Shown here piece after piece: positions 33,394 to 45,350 of a stretch of DNA of 64,000 bases. The position numbers were made by a program, and so were the translations under genes. The stretch comes from Phascolomyces articulosus. Its lineage: Eukaryota > Mucoromycota > Mucoromycetes > Mucorales > Lichtheimiaceae. The DNA lies in assembly GCA_025677815.1 (NCBI GenBank), contig JAIXMP010000027.1, positions 124,001 to 188,000 of the forward strand. Reading direction: 5' to 3'. Every line of letters starts with the position of its first letter. Positions within the stretch are counted from its first letter, which is position 1. The notes under the pieces are model-generated. The model saw only the letters and a program-made list of their open reading frames with translations, did not search any database and had not been told where the DNA came from.

Positions 33394-33669
33394 CTAGTCA
33401 GAGCATAACCATCCAGTGTGAAGAAACCATCCATCCATTTGGCGAACAATAAATTCGTAAAATAGATATGTTTTTTTTACATCAGGAACGAACTGAAGTT
33501 TTCTACTTAACAATACTGTATCAGGTTGTTGCGATTGTTGTTTATTCTCATAGGTTCCTTGTTGTTGTTCTTGAGGATTAATGGATTGCTGTTGTAGTTG
33601 CTTACTATTATTGGTGGATTGTTTTTGCTGTTGCTGATTATCACCATGGGAGTTTCTTTTATTTGCCAT
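33394..33669 (-). CDS. Hypothetical small Q-rich protein
   Basis: A 91-codon frame from an ATG at 33669. The first roughly 50 residues are Gln/Asn-rich (NQQQQKQSTNN, QLQQQ, EQQQG). The rest is better ordered (VLLSRKLQFVPDVKKTYLFY, then FIVRQMDGWFLHTG). It could be a short complete gene or one exon of a larger one; a potential donor (GTAAAA) lies inside at about 33478. No family recognised. Confidence 0.35.
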   Translation of the reverse strand: MANKRNSHGDNQQQQKQSTNNSKQLQQQSINPQEQQQGTYENKQQSQQPDTVLLSRKLQFVPDVKKTYLFYEFIVRQMDGWFLHTGWLCSD

Positions 33670-34166
33670 TAAATTTCTTGAAGATGGTCTGGTAGTATCA
33701 ACTAGACTTCTCTCAGTGGATAAACTGCATGACTTTTGTTTTGTTACTTTTATAGCTGCGTTTAGCTGAGCATGGCTATTTTTGTTAGATTGTACAACAG
33801 CAGTTTGGTATTTAATAAATATAACTACTGAACTTGTGGAGTGTTCATATTAATATCAACAAACTCCACCCGTCGTCATGCTTCCTTCTTTAATTCTCGT
33901 TTGTCAATAAAAATTTCAATATACGTTTATAGCAATCGGTAGAGATCCGGCGGTCAACTTGCACATTACTGAAAGCAACTGTTTCACAATGCATATTGTG
34001 AGAATAGTTGTGTTCCAATCACCGGGATAGCAAGTCAGGATTAAATTAGACTTTCCATGCAGGAGAAGCTGCATGAGGATCTAAAGATTTTGAATTCAGT
34101 AAAACAGTTCCTCTAGTTTTCTTTTTACTTACACATGATATAGCTACAAAAAAAACACACTTACTA
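33670..34166. other. Intergenic
   Basis: Nothing recognised. Confidence 0.4.
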
Positions 34167-34472
34167 CTAAAAACCTTTGTATTTAATATTAATCTGGCGA
34201 GGTAGTAATGCTTTCAAAAGAGTAAAGGCCTTAGAAAGAGTCAAAGATAGCAGCGTGTTCAGTGTGGTGGAGGAGGTATGAAATGGTGTTACAAACGCTA
34301 TGCTACTGTACTTCACCAAAAATAGTCGATAAACTATTCCCAGCAGCCAACAGATTATATCTTGATTCGGCGTGGATACATCATCCCATACCCAAGAATG
34401 GAGCACTGAATTGACGCAGTGTATTAACTTTGTATTAGGTGAAAGCACCATTCTGCGTTTTAAAATATCCAT
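34167..34472 (-). CDS. Hypothetical 101-residue protein
   Basis: The ATG at 34472 opens 101 codons with fairly even composition and a hydrophobic middle (DIICWLLGIVYRLFLV). The start MDILKRRMVLSPNTKLIHCV looks protein-like. No flanking exon, signal peptide or family was recognised. It may be a gene fragment. Confidence 0.3.
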   Translation of the reverse strand: MDILKRRMVLSPNTKLIHCVNSVLHSWVWDDVSTPNQDIICWLLGIVYRLFLVKYSSIAFVTPFHTSSTTLNTLLSLTLSKAFTLLKALLPRQINIKYKGF

Positions 34473-35302
34473 TAAAGCTTGTTTTCAATAGGATGATGAT
34501 GATGCAATTACTGTCCTTGGAATTAATCAATGAGATTTAGTGAACTCCAAATGGTTATCTCTTAAATGACACTATGCGTTGTATTTTTATGATCATCTTT
34601 GGATCATGTGTTTTATTTGATCAGATAAATATTTCATACAATAAAGAGAGTGATTTTCCCATCAAAATAATTATAAGTTATCATGAATCAAGCAACAACC
34701 CTTTAACATTATTGGTAAGGAATATCTTTGGAGAGAGAATTATTTGTGACCATAAAAAAATGATTACTCTAAAAGTAGTAAATTATCAAAAAATTACTGC
34801 CAAGTCGAGTACTTATTTTTATGTATGACCAAGCATTTCTTAAAACCAGAACCGTGGACCCGTTATATTTACCATGATCAACTACTCTTTACTGCTTATA
34901 TGTTACTCAGTGCGCTTCAAGTATCATTTATTTTATATAAATATGCTACAACAATAAATACTCTTCTTCTTCCTTTCTTTTTTTTATATTGATCCATAAG
35001 TTGAAAGAAAATTTTGGGGATTACAAAGTAATTAATAAAAATTGCATGTCAAGTTTGAACATTATAGCACATGACCATTAACCCATAGAAATGCAAATTC
35101 ATTATTTTAGGGGAAATTGAGAGGAAATCTTTTTTCCCTCTTTTCTTTTTTTTTCACTTTTTCTACTTTTTTTTTGAAATCCTTTTTTCAACAGCCTTTT
35201 TTTTATTTTCTTTATCCTTCTTTATAAACCATATTTACGACGACTACAGCAGTAACAACTACAAACTGCTAACAACATCGTACATTTATATATAAATTAA
35301 AT
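34473..35302. other. Intergenic upstream of 35303
   Basis: Pyrimidine-rich just before the gene at 35303 (35120-35230), as often seen in fungal promoters. No other feature. Confidence 0.4.
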
Positions 35303-36585
35303 ATGCACCCTGCTATTGTTGCTGCTATTGTGGTTGGCGGTGTCATTGTTGTTTTAGGTGGAATTGAAGTGGGTCGACGACTTCACGAAGAGCATAGGGA
35401 ACAGAGAGAATATGCAGAATTTGTTCATCGACATAATAATGACTTTAGAAAAAGAAACAGCTTCTCAGATGATGACACTACTTTTACCGACGACGACGAC
35501 GACGACGATGATGATGATGATAACAATAATGACACTCGAAAATTGAACCAATGGTACCGAGACTATGACAATTTACGACATCGACGAATATCAAGGCGAC
35601 CTGGTTCTTCTTCCATGGGGAGTATTAAAAGTAATTCCAGACGGTCTTTTGAAGAACGTGAATCGGTAAATAATTTTCAAAAATTGATAGGATACTTTTT
35701 TTAAGAAATACAAGAATCGATGACTTCTTTTTGAAAGAATCAAATAACATGGTGCTGATTGAAAGAAAAAAATTACGTTGTTGACTATAGAATTTGTATC
35801 ACTCTGCGTACGAGTTGACGGAAATGGAAAAGAGTATTTTGGATAGACGCCAACGACTTCAAATGGAACAGGCTAGACTTGACGAAGAAGAGCGTGACCT
35901 TCAACGACGCCGAGAACTCTTGGCGAGCCGTGGAAATAACGTCAACGGCTTAGACACGACTACTGCTTCAACTACGACTGTCCAACAAAATAATGTCAAT
36001 GACAATCCATTCTTTCGACCTCCTCTTGTTCAAGAACAAGATCAAATACCACGCCCTAACTTTGATGAAAATGTTCCTCCATCTTTCTTTTTCAATTCTC
36101 AACAACCCTCACCTTCACCTTCTCCTCCTTTACCACCACGACCTGCTGCGCAGCAACAACAGCAACAACCAGAAATGACGGAACGTCGCATCATTTATGA
36201 TTACGATCATCATACGTCATCAAGTAGTAGCAATGAAAGCGTCGTTTCTTCCTCATCTTCTTCCTCCCATCCTTCCATGTACCAATCCACAGGTGGACTC
36301 GAAGCATCAACTGCAGCATTAGGACCACGTATTGATGCTATCCAAGCACCAGCCGATTTGACACACACTGATACAGATTGGTCGGACGTTGTGTCCTCAG
36401 TTTCAGGTCATCGATCTCATGGAGCTGATGAAGGAAATGATGGATTATCAGACGAATTTAGTCAACTTAGTGTCCATTCTTCGAATCGAGGTGGTCGTCC
36501 CAATTCTGTCAGTGGTGAAAGCACTGTTTCTTATGATATGCTCAGCTTTACAGATTTAGATGAATCTCGTTCTCAACGTTTGTAA
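35303..36585 (+). CDS. Single-pass membrane protein with coiled coil and disordered tail
   Basis: Two exons (35303-35665, 35791-36585) join in phase to 385 residues. Residues 4-24 are one hydrophobic membrane segment (AIVAAIVVGGVIVVLGGIEV) directly after the start, followed by charged helical sequence (RRLHEEHREQREYAEF). An Asp run (about 11 residues, encoded by GAC/GAT repeats) follows. Exon 2 starts with a strong coiled coil (EKSILDRRQRLQMEQARLDE, then RDLQRRRELL). The C-terminal 250 residues are Gln/Pro/Ser-rich and probably disordered, with the proline run SPSPSPPLPPRP as a possible SH3 ligand. It is probably a tail-exposed membrane scaffold. I do not recognise a family. Confidence 0.75.
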
Positions 36586-37454
36586 AACATATTCATCAGA
36601 TAACTTTTTTTATGTCATACATTCTCTCTTTTTTTTTAACGATGATCCAGATATATATATCCATTTCTCTCTCTCTTTATTTTTATATCATTAAAACGCA
36701 TCCTTTTCCATTATTGAATTATGTATATTCACACACGTACTACCCTACTTCTCATCCATCTGGTAATATATATTGTTACACTTTCCAATACTCACTGATC
36801 ACATCATAGTATATATAAAATACATGCTTCTTACTTCTGAACATAGTACCAAGCCACGACAGCTTTTCTCCAAACCCTATTTTTATCCCTTTGAACACCC
36901 CTTCTCCTATTTGTTATGAAACAACAACCATTTTTTATTATACTTCAAAAAACGTTTCCTTTTCAAATATTAGATATCAAAGTGGGAATATCTATGGAAA
37001 ATGCCATTTTTTGAGTGTAGATTTCTTCGTAATGTTCCTTTCACTAGATTGACCAAATTCAGCATCCTGCTGATCATCCAAATGATTAATAAAATAAGTT
37101 AACTACGTTTTCATCTATTTGTAATGTGAATTGTAATTATCACCATGTAATATTTTCATAGCACGAGATATGCATCATCCATCCAACATTCAGAAACCAT
37201 ATATTCATTGAGTCATGCTAAATAGATTCGACTTATATGCACCATAAAAAAAGTCAAATAAACCGATTGTGAGAGGAATGAATACTTTTTTTTTCATGTA
37301 AAAAAGTGTAATAGATTGTTGTTTTTGTTGTTTTATTCTATGATAAAGGAATCCGTTTTTTTTTCCAATTATATATATATTTTGGGGTTTATCGGTTTTC
37401 ATTTATTTTTAATAAAAAAAATAAGTGTGGTTGGAGATGTTGGGAGAGGATGGA
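36586..37454. other. Intergenic between convergent genes
   Basis: Pyrimidine-rich 3' flank. No coding signal. Confidence 0.4.
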
Positions 37455-38009
37455 TTATGCTTTCGCTTCGACTTCCTTGTTATCAACAATATTCAATCGA
37501 GGCAAGTTGGAAGTAGCAGCAGCGTTGGCAGCATTCTTCAAGTGAGCATTCTTTTCAGCTTGCTTCAATTCTTCAGCTTTGATGTGTGCGACACGTGCAA
37601 ACTAAATAGAAAGAGAGATATTGAAAGTGAGTTGTTAAAACTTTTTTTTCCTTTTTGGATTCTTGTTTCCGATCAAAGGGTTCAATGCCTTTCTTTTTAT
37701 TGAATCGACTCCTTCGCGTATTTTTCTTTTAAAAAAACGTAAATATTTATTACCTCCTTGGTGTGATGAAGACATTCCATATAATCGTCACGTTGAGCAT
37801 TGCATTGTTGAGGGAAATCGGCACCAGCATAGCACTTGTTGAATTCTTGCCAAAAGTGGAAGCATCGGCCACGGCCTATTCAATCAATACGTTATATTTA
37901 TAATGAGCTGACATTTTCTTTTTTCAATGGGCTAAATAAATGGTTGATTTTCTTGTTATTATAAGAAAAACAATAACTTACCGCCATTCAAACCGAAACC
38001 TGAAGCCAT
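37455..38009 (-). CDS. NDUFS5: Mitochondrial complex I subunit NDUFS5 (15 kDa)
   Basis: Three exons (38009-37982, 37875-37754, 37601-37455) give 98 residues. The sequence starts MASGFGLNGGRGRCFHFWQE and has the twin CX9C pattern of intermembrane-space proteins: CFHFWQEFNKC and CNAQRDDYMEC, then LHHTKEFARV. This matches NDUFS5, an accessory subunit of NADH:ubiquinone oxidoreductase. It is imported and oxidised by Mia40, so no cleavable presequence is expected, and none is seen. The 28-nt first exon splits a codon and was fixed by the match to the family N-terminus. The C-terminal helix is Ala/Lys-rich, as in other fungal versions. Confidence 0.9.
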
Positions 38010-38516
38010 TTTATTGTAATGTTACGCTTAGAAGTTCGATATCTGGGTCGCTTTTCATAAACAATTTCAGAGTTTCGACCGCCTTACCAGTGACGTCGTT
38101 TTCTTCCTTTTGGGAGATTTTGTTTCGACCAATCAAATTGCCTTTTTATGATCTCTGCTCCACTGATTGCTTCAACACTAGAAAAAAAATAGCATAAATT
38201 CGAGTGCATCACGTTTTCTGGGGTAGTATTAGTATTAACAATTATACACAACACTCTTAGACACTGGGTTGGGCTCTAATATCCAAACAAGATAAAGCTC
38301 AAATCTAAAAAAAAAAGTTATATATATCATGGCTTATTACTTTCAGGGATATATAGTAACATTTTATTAGGCTGTACAATATCCATTCAGGGTTTTTTTA
38401 TGTATTCTTGTACATAAGTTTATTTTTCAATTTAATGAGGTTGTATATAGTCGAAAAAATAAGAAATGTATCATAGCAATTGACCTGTAACAATATATAT
38501 AGCACATTAGAGCAAG
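38010..38516. other. Intergenic
   Basis: NDUFS5 promoter side and 3' flank of the LRR pseudogene; nothing else seen. Confidence 0.4.
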
Positions 38517-39700
38517 TCACCCCAATATGTCAAATCGCCGGTATTCACTATGACAAATTTTCGTACATCCATATTCAAGGCACTGTGGTGTAACAAGTTC
38601 ACAATTAAGTATATTTAAGGAGATAAGATCATTAGATCTGTACATCATATCCTTAATACCTTCATCCCTTACGGCAGAACACCTGACCAATGCTTCTTTT
38701 TGTATATAACGTAGTTTTCCAAGCGCACCAAGAATAGGATTCATCTTCTTATAATCATTGTTATTCACCGTACTATACAGGCAGAATCGCTCTAAGTAAC
38801 AAAGATTCAGAGTAACTTGCTTTAGGCCATCACCAATATAAACATGCTCAAACTTTGTACACGAGCTAGCGTTATAAAGGCTCTCATCCGTCAGAACTCC
38901 ATCCATATCCTTAAGAACAAATTTTTCCAGTCGTCACGATGTTGTTGTTGCTATTTTTGTATTATCTTCTATTTGTGTGGCCATAGGGTAAAGAACATAT
39001 TTATACAATGTGATGTTATTTCTGGACATGCTTGGATAGCAAATAACTTTAACATTTGTAAACGCCCCAATGTTTCAAAGATACTGTCATCCAAATCAAA
39101 AAAGTTTGTATAGTAAAACAACTTCAAGAGCCGGACATTGTTTAAAAATGGATGGTAAGGTATCAGGGTCAAGACCATTTTGATTGCAGATTAATTCGCG
39201 TAACCTGTTGCTACTGATATTACTAAAGATCATCCGTGGATATTCATTCAACAGCTGAATTTCCAATTCCTCATACTCGGTTAGATCCCAAAATTCCAAT
39301 GTTAATGTATTTTTGTTTTCGTTGACAAAGGAATAAAATTTGTCGGCTTCAACGTAGCTATCTGAATGATTCTGCATAAATATGTATGAAGACCGATGAC
39401 ATCAAATTCACTACTTATACTCATGGTTCTGGCACATATTGGATGGTGGATATTTATGATAGGACATGTTGTATTTGGACATTAAGAATCAATCGTTAAA
39501 TGCTTTAGTTGTGGTAGTCGGCGGTGAAGGACGGATGGTTGAAATAAAGTACCCAGAAATGAAAAAAAAAAAGGAAAAGCATTGTAGATTGGGGCAGACT
39601 AATAAATCTGCATCAGCTAATCCAGGCTGCTGATCCCATGAAAACGCATTAAAACTGAATTTGACAAGGTTTTCTGCTTCAGAAAGCGGTCATATTTCTT
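38517..39700 (-). pseudogene. Decayed tandem copy of the TPR/F-box/LRR gene (LRR part)
   Basis: Pieces in different minus-strand frames line up in order with the LRR half of the intact gene at 40023-42752. Around 39690-39600, ADADLLVCPNLQCF against YVDASPNLECLS. At 39500, RLPQLKHLTIDS then an in-frame stop, against LSHLKHINTD. At 39230-39130, LICNQNGLDPDTLPSIF against FVCNQNGLEYNVIPTIF. At 39100, DSIFETLGRL against DTIFEPLGRL. At 38900-38600, GVLTDESL and GIKDMMYRS against NVLTDESL and GIMSMLYKT. Several stops and frameshifts separate them, and the F-box and TPR halves are missing. This is a tandem duplicate that has lost function. Confidence 0.8.
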
Positions 39701-40022
39701 GTGTATAAAATCAAAAGCTTCTTGCCTTGAGGTGGAATGGATTTTAATTGCTTTATTTTAACGGTATAACCGGATTTTAAATACGTACTTCAACTTTTAC
39801 TTTACGCTCTAGAAATCAACTTCTAAAATAATAATGCATAGATGTTTAAAAAGGTCTTTTCATGATCAATTCGCAAACTGCGTGTTGAACTTTATGAAGA
39901 GGGATTACAATATAGGAATGTCTTCTGGAATTTTGCTAAATAACTTTTATTAAGGTGCATATAAATATGACAATAATGAAATAAATAAAAAGTACAAAAT
40001 ATAGAGGCTCAATTGGTACATA

Positions 40023-42752
40023 TTAGCCAACAACAACAATTTTTTTTATATCTTGAAGAGTTTTTGCTGAAACGGCATGACATAAACGTACTTTTAAATG
40101 TATCAAACTTGTAGTTTTATACAACATACTCATAATCCCATCATCTGTTACTGCAGGACAGTCAATCAATGTTACTTTTTGTAACCTAGGTAAATTTCCA
40201 AGTTTATCAAGCACGGAGTCCATTTGCTTCTTGCTGTTATTGCGTGTTTTAGAGAGCGTAAGTCGTTCCAAATTGTTCATATTTTGAACTACCTCGTTTA
40301 GCCCTATACCGACAAATGCCCTATCCAAGTGGATTTCTTTCAAAGATTTAACTTGTGCCATGGCTAACAAACTTTCGTCAGTTAGTACATTCTTCATATT
40401 TTCAATAGTCAATTTGTTCAAGGTTGGTATCCTTGTGCTCCTGGTTTTATCTTCTTCATCATCCTCATCGTCTTCCAATTCTTCATCTTCATTATATTCC
40501 TCTTCTTCATACTCATCTTCCTCATATTCCTCTTCCTCATATTCCTCTTCCTCATATTCGTCCTCTTTGCCTTCTTCACCGGGTGAGATCATAGCATCAA
40601 AGAAGATTTTAAATCCTTTGGACGTGACCTCTCGACAAGAGGTTATTTCAAATGATTTTAATCTCGGTAAACGACCTAATGGTTCAAAAATGGTATCATC
40701 CAATAGCATAAGATCAGCCAGTTCAACTTCTTCTAGTGCTGGACACTGTTCAAAAATTGTTGGAATGACGTTATATTCAAGGCCATTTTGATTACAAACA
40801 AATTTTTGTAACGTGTTGCTGCTAAAGTTTTTGAAAATATTCCACGGTTCTTGCTGTGGAAATTCTTCTTCATATTCATCCATGTCGTTCGAATCAAAAA
40901 TTGTCAGCTCTTCCAATGTGCCTTTGTTTCTGTTGATGAAGGAATAAATTTGTTTCGCTGAAATGTAATTATTATATTCGTTATTGATAAACATGGATTG
41001 TATACCGGCTGCATTATGTCCAATATTATTACTGATGTTCACGATGCGATTATCGATTGATGGATGATAGTTACTGGTGACTGTACATGTTGTTTTTTCG
41101 CAGAGACAATCAGTGTTTATATGCTTCAAATGTGATAGTTGTTGAAGAGTATTTGATTCGAGTAAAATTCCAGGAAATGGTATTAAAGATAAACATTCCA
41201 GATTCGGGCTTGCATCAACATATCCAGTTTGTTTCCCCACGGATTTCAAGGATAACCCCAATTTAATAAGACGTTTTGCTTCAACCAATGGTCCAACTTC
41301 TTGCTGCTCGAAGGATCGACCGTTTAAAATACATTCAAAAGACGTTAAATTCGAAATACACGTATTCCATATGACTTTAAATACTGTTGCGTTTGAATAT
41401 CGTTGGTGTTGTACACTACGCCTGTCGTTTCTTGATATGTAATCATTTAATGTAATAGAAAAAGTTGTCAAAGTTTTCTGGAGAGGGCCTAGGCAGTCTA
41501 TCAATAGATCCATACATGAAAGGTCACAAACCAATACTATATGATGAATAGTTTTTCATCCCAATAAATAACATTAGTTACTATAGATCTTACATATATA
41601 TTCCCTTTTTCTTGGTCCTTTTTTCGACATTATGAAAATATCATACATCATTACCTAGATTGACAAGACTTGGTAAAGAAACGCTTGACATCAAATCTAT
41701 CCATTTGCGAGTATTACCCATAGCCATATTCTTTGTTCCAAGTTCTATTTCTTTTATATATTGGGCATGTGTGGAAGCTTTGGATAATATTGCGTTGGCA
41801 TTTATTTTGCTGTATGATATATGGGATTGCCCGATATGTATTTTCTGCCATGCGCCATGATTTTCATTGATATGCTTATTCCAAGCATGACTAATAAATA
41901 ATAAATACACAAGATGTGATATAGGTACATATTTGAAAATCTGGGCCATCACATCAAATGGGAAAATAGTAATCGGATCCAAGCGCTTTTGCGAACATTC
42001 CTGTACTTCACGGATTTTGTTTTGTAGTCTATTTTGAATCTTTGCTGCTTCTTCATTTGAAACCACTATTGTTGTATTAACATACTTCAGGGCGTCCTTA
42101 TATTTTATCATTGCCATCCAGGACTGACCTCGCATAGAAAAGATATCAGCGGCATAAGTATGAGCAAGATAGGAGTTTGGATACAATCGAATCCAGTTGT
42201 GAGCTACTTGTGAAGCTTTGGTTAACTGGCATTGACAAACGTGTTTTCGAATTTTGGATTCAAAAAAGAATTCCATAGAATTCAACTTGGTTTGGATAGC
42301 ATCATCATCACCAGTTTCACACACTTTTTGCTCACATTGTTTATATATATTGATGGCATCTTCGTATCGTTCCTGCTGGATGTAAACCTGGGCGGCACGA
42401 AAATATCCTCTCACTGAATTAGGAGCTAAGGTCATCATATCTTGTGCATCTTGGTATGCTTGATCGAGATTCTCTTTTTTTATATAGATTTCTGCTCGCT
42501 GGTCAATCATTAATGGAAGTAATTCATTTCGTACTTGAGAAATTGCTTTAGAGATCGATTCAATTAGGTGATCTTCTTGTTGAGGAGGTGTAGTTGATGT
42601 CAGTGAAGACGACGCGTCGCGTGAATAGAAAAATAAAGTCTAATACTATTAATGATGGAAGTTTCAAGTGAATCTGAATTGTCACTCGTAATTATTCGTT
42701 TTGTGGTAGGTGAATTAGGATTCAGGTCGGTTTCTGATTTTCTTTTTGACAT
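40023..42752 (-). CDS. TPR / F-box / LRR protein (Pof3/Dia2-like SCF substrate adaptor)
   Basis: Three exons (42752-42647, 42575-41655, 41536-40023) join in phase to 846 residues. The splice from 42647 to 42575 (GTATTAG...CAACAAG) recovers the start MSKRKSETDLNPNSP. TPR-like helices follow (RAEIYIKKENLDQAYQDAQD; YFRAAQVYIQQERYEDAINI; AADIFSMRGQSWMAMIKYKD). Next comes an F-box (DPITIFPFDVMAQIFKYVP, SHAWNKHI) and then a long leucine-rich repeat domain (CPALEEVELADLML, LPRLKSFEITSCREVT, LPRLQKVTLIDCPAVT). A roughly 45-residue acidic insert of EEYEE units interrupts the LRRs. The order TPR-F-box-LRR is that of Pof3/Dia2, which recruit substrates to SCF ubiquitin ligases. The family is expanded in this fungus, as two relics in this window show; the substrate is unknown. 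Confidence 0.87.
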
Positions 42753-45350
42753 GAAGGAAAAGTAAATGTGGGAAGTAAAAAAAAAAAGAGACACAAGTGG
42801 TGAGGACTGTCCACAGCTGAGCAATATTTATTGTTGTACCATTATAATAACAAATAATGTGTAAAGCAAGTTGCATTCCCTTTCGCGAGAAATTATTATC
42901 GTAATAAACATATTTTTTCTTCTCTATAATATGCTGATACACAAGATCCGTTTTTTTCTACATACTGCTACTTTTTTTTGTAGCTATTTACCACGGGTAT
43001 CAGGAATACTGTTTCACTGAATTGTGCTTGTTGGCTCATCGATAGCTATAGTCATTTTGATAATTGGAATACTGTCCCCATGATGGAGCGTGTTGTAGAA
43101 TTTTTCTCTGCAGCAAAATTCCATATAATAATATTGCTTGAAAATGTAAGCAGTGACCAAGAATTAATAAAATAGTGATCTGTGTATATTACAGCTCTTT
43201 ATTGACCAACGTCAATCAACAATGTAAAAGGAAAATAACAAAGCAAAGAGATGGGTAGAGTTTGTTGCAGTGATAATGAACACTCCAGCAATTTGGTAGT
43301 TATTTGTTAAATACCAAACTGCTTCTGTGCAATCTAACAATATTGGTCTTGCTCATTTAGATACAGCTATAAAAGTAACAACACAAAGATCATTTGATAT
43401 ACCCACTGGTAGAAGACTGATTGTTACCATCGGACTGTCTTCTTCAGGGGAACTATTGGGGAATATATAAAAGAACACCTCCAATATGATGATAACCAGC
43501 AGCAATAAAATCCACTAGTGCTCGAAAACAACAATAGCAAAGCATCAACCCAAAAATAGTCTTCATGAACAATATCAACAAACCCAACAACCTGATACTG
43601 TACCGTTAAAAAAAATACTTCAGTTGGCGAGAAAAAATATGTTGATTTTACCATACCTAGACCGTCAGTTCAAAAAACTCATGCTACTGTATTGATCTGC
43701 AAGTAACATCATATGGACTTTGAACCACTGATAATGAAGGATGAAATACCTAAAAGTATATGATATCGCTTTATCTATTTCAGAAAAAGACGTTATGAAT
43801 GTCATTAAAAAAAATCAACAACATCAATAGCAATATTACTGAAAATGAAGGGTATTTTCATACTGTATTATATCATTTGATAGATCTTTGCAGGTCAAAA
43901 AAGCTAACTAACTGATAACAGTAATGGAAAAGGATAGTTACGAATCAATGTGTAAACAATGATTTGGGACAGCGCATTTTTGATGGCCGTTCATTTTTAT
44001 ACAAAACATACTGAGTATTAAAAAATTTGCTTTGTGTAGTTCCATTCCAATGGTTGAAAGTCTTTTTTTATCAGTTTTTCCTTTGTCATAGTCATGACTA
44101 GATTTATGTCTTTTTTTATCTATTACTCTGCGCTTAAGTAATCTCTTTGGTCATTATACGTAGACTCATAAAATAAAATCAAGTTTTTGTTGGATTAATA
44201 TTTTATCTTGTTGTTTTTCGCATAAACAGCAGAACTTTGGAATCCATTGCAGTTCCTCAGTGAAAACACAGTATAACACCATACGTATAAAATACCCTGG
44301 TAACAAACAGTAGCTTAAACAAAAGAAAGCAGTGTATGTTTTTTGACAATGATATAAATACCGGAAAGTAATGTATCTAATGGCTCATAGCCAAAAGCTG
44401 TGGATTATTCCCTATATCGTCATCTCAACGAAATAATCTGGCCACGAAATGCATCGAATAAAATATAACTTTATATTGCAATGTTATTTTCATGTTCGAC
44501 TTTTCGTTTTGGCTGTTTAATAAAGTACTGATAGTATATTTGTATCGTTTGGATCGAGTTGGTGGTCAGGATGAAGTTAGCAGGAGAAGATAAGATAAGG
44601 AACACCATCATAAAAATAGAGCAATCACTATTTCACTCGTAATAAACCAATATCAAAAATGTTTATATGCAACTCTGTTTAATAAGTTATGTAGCATATT
44701 TTTAGCAAAACAGAAACCCTTCAAGAATGATCTAACCATATAACTACTTTACAAGGTGTATAACCAAGGGATCATGGAAAAATAAAGTTTAATAAAATAT
44801 TGATGTCAAAAAAAAAAAGCCGAATGAGGCATCTATGCCTCAATGCAATGTAGCAGCATCCAATAGGTGCAATACCATAATCATGACTAAGTTAGCTTAC
44901 TACGCATCATACCAGCGATTAAATTAATAAAGCTCTCTTTCTAATATTAAGGAACATGATGATAATACTTCAGTTAATTATTACATAAGAAAAAGTCCAG
45001 AATAGTAGAACCATCCTTTATATCTATTGTGGAACTAAAAAAAAAAATCGATCTTGTTGTAAAGGTTTTATCCAATCAACTAGTATTCACGTAAGATTTG
45101 TTGTTGCACTTGGTTTATGCTTTAACCTGAGTTTTTTTTGTTCATCTTGGTGTATCTGGAAAAAACATTGATGGAAATAATATACTTAGCTATACAAGAA
45201 CAAATAACCAACTCCGTTTTGCCCTTCTCCTCTCATCGACCTACGACTGGTTTCTCTCTCTTTCTTTTTCTTTTTGTTGTATATATTCATTTTCTTCTTG
45301 GTGACATCTTCTCCTAGCTGTATACAGTGTCTTTTTGTTGTTACGCATAA
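42753..45350. other. Gene-poor interval of 2.6 kb
   Basis: No supported coding region. The frame at 43424-43654 (minus) and scattered short frames are not convincing. The T/C-rich stretch at 45240-45300 is the likely promoter of the transporter gene. Confidence 0.4.

Noticed and set aside
40360..40791. 143-codon plus-strand frame with serine repeats
   Set aside because: Mirror of the acidic EEYEE repeat in the LRR gene on the other strand.
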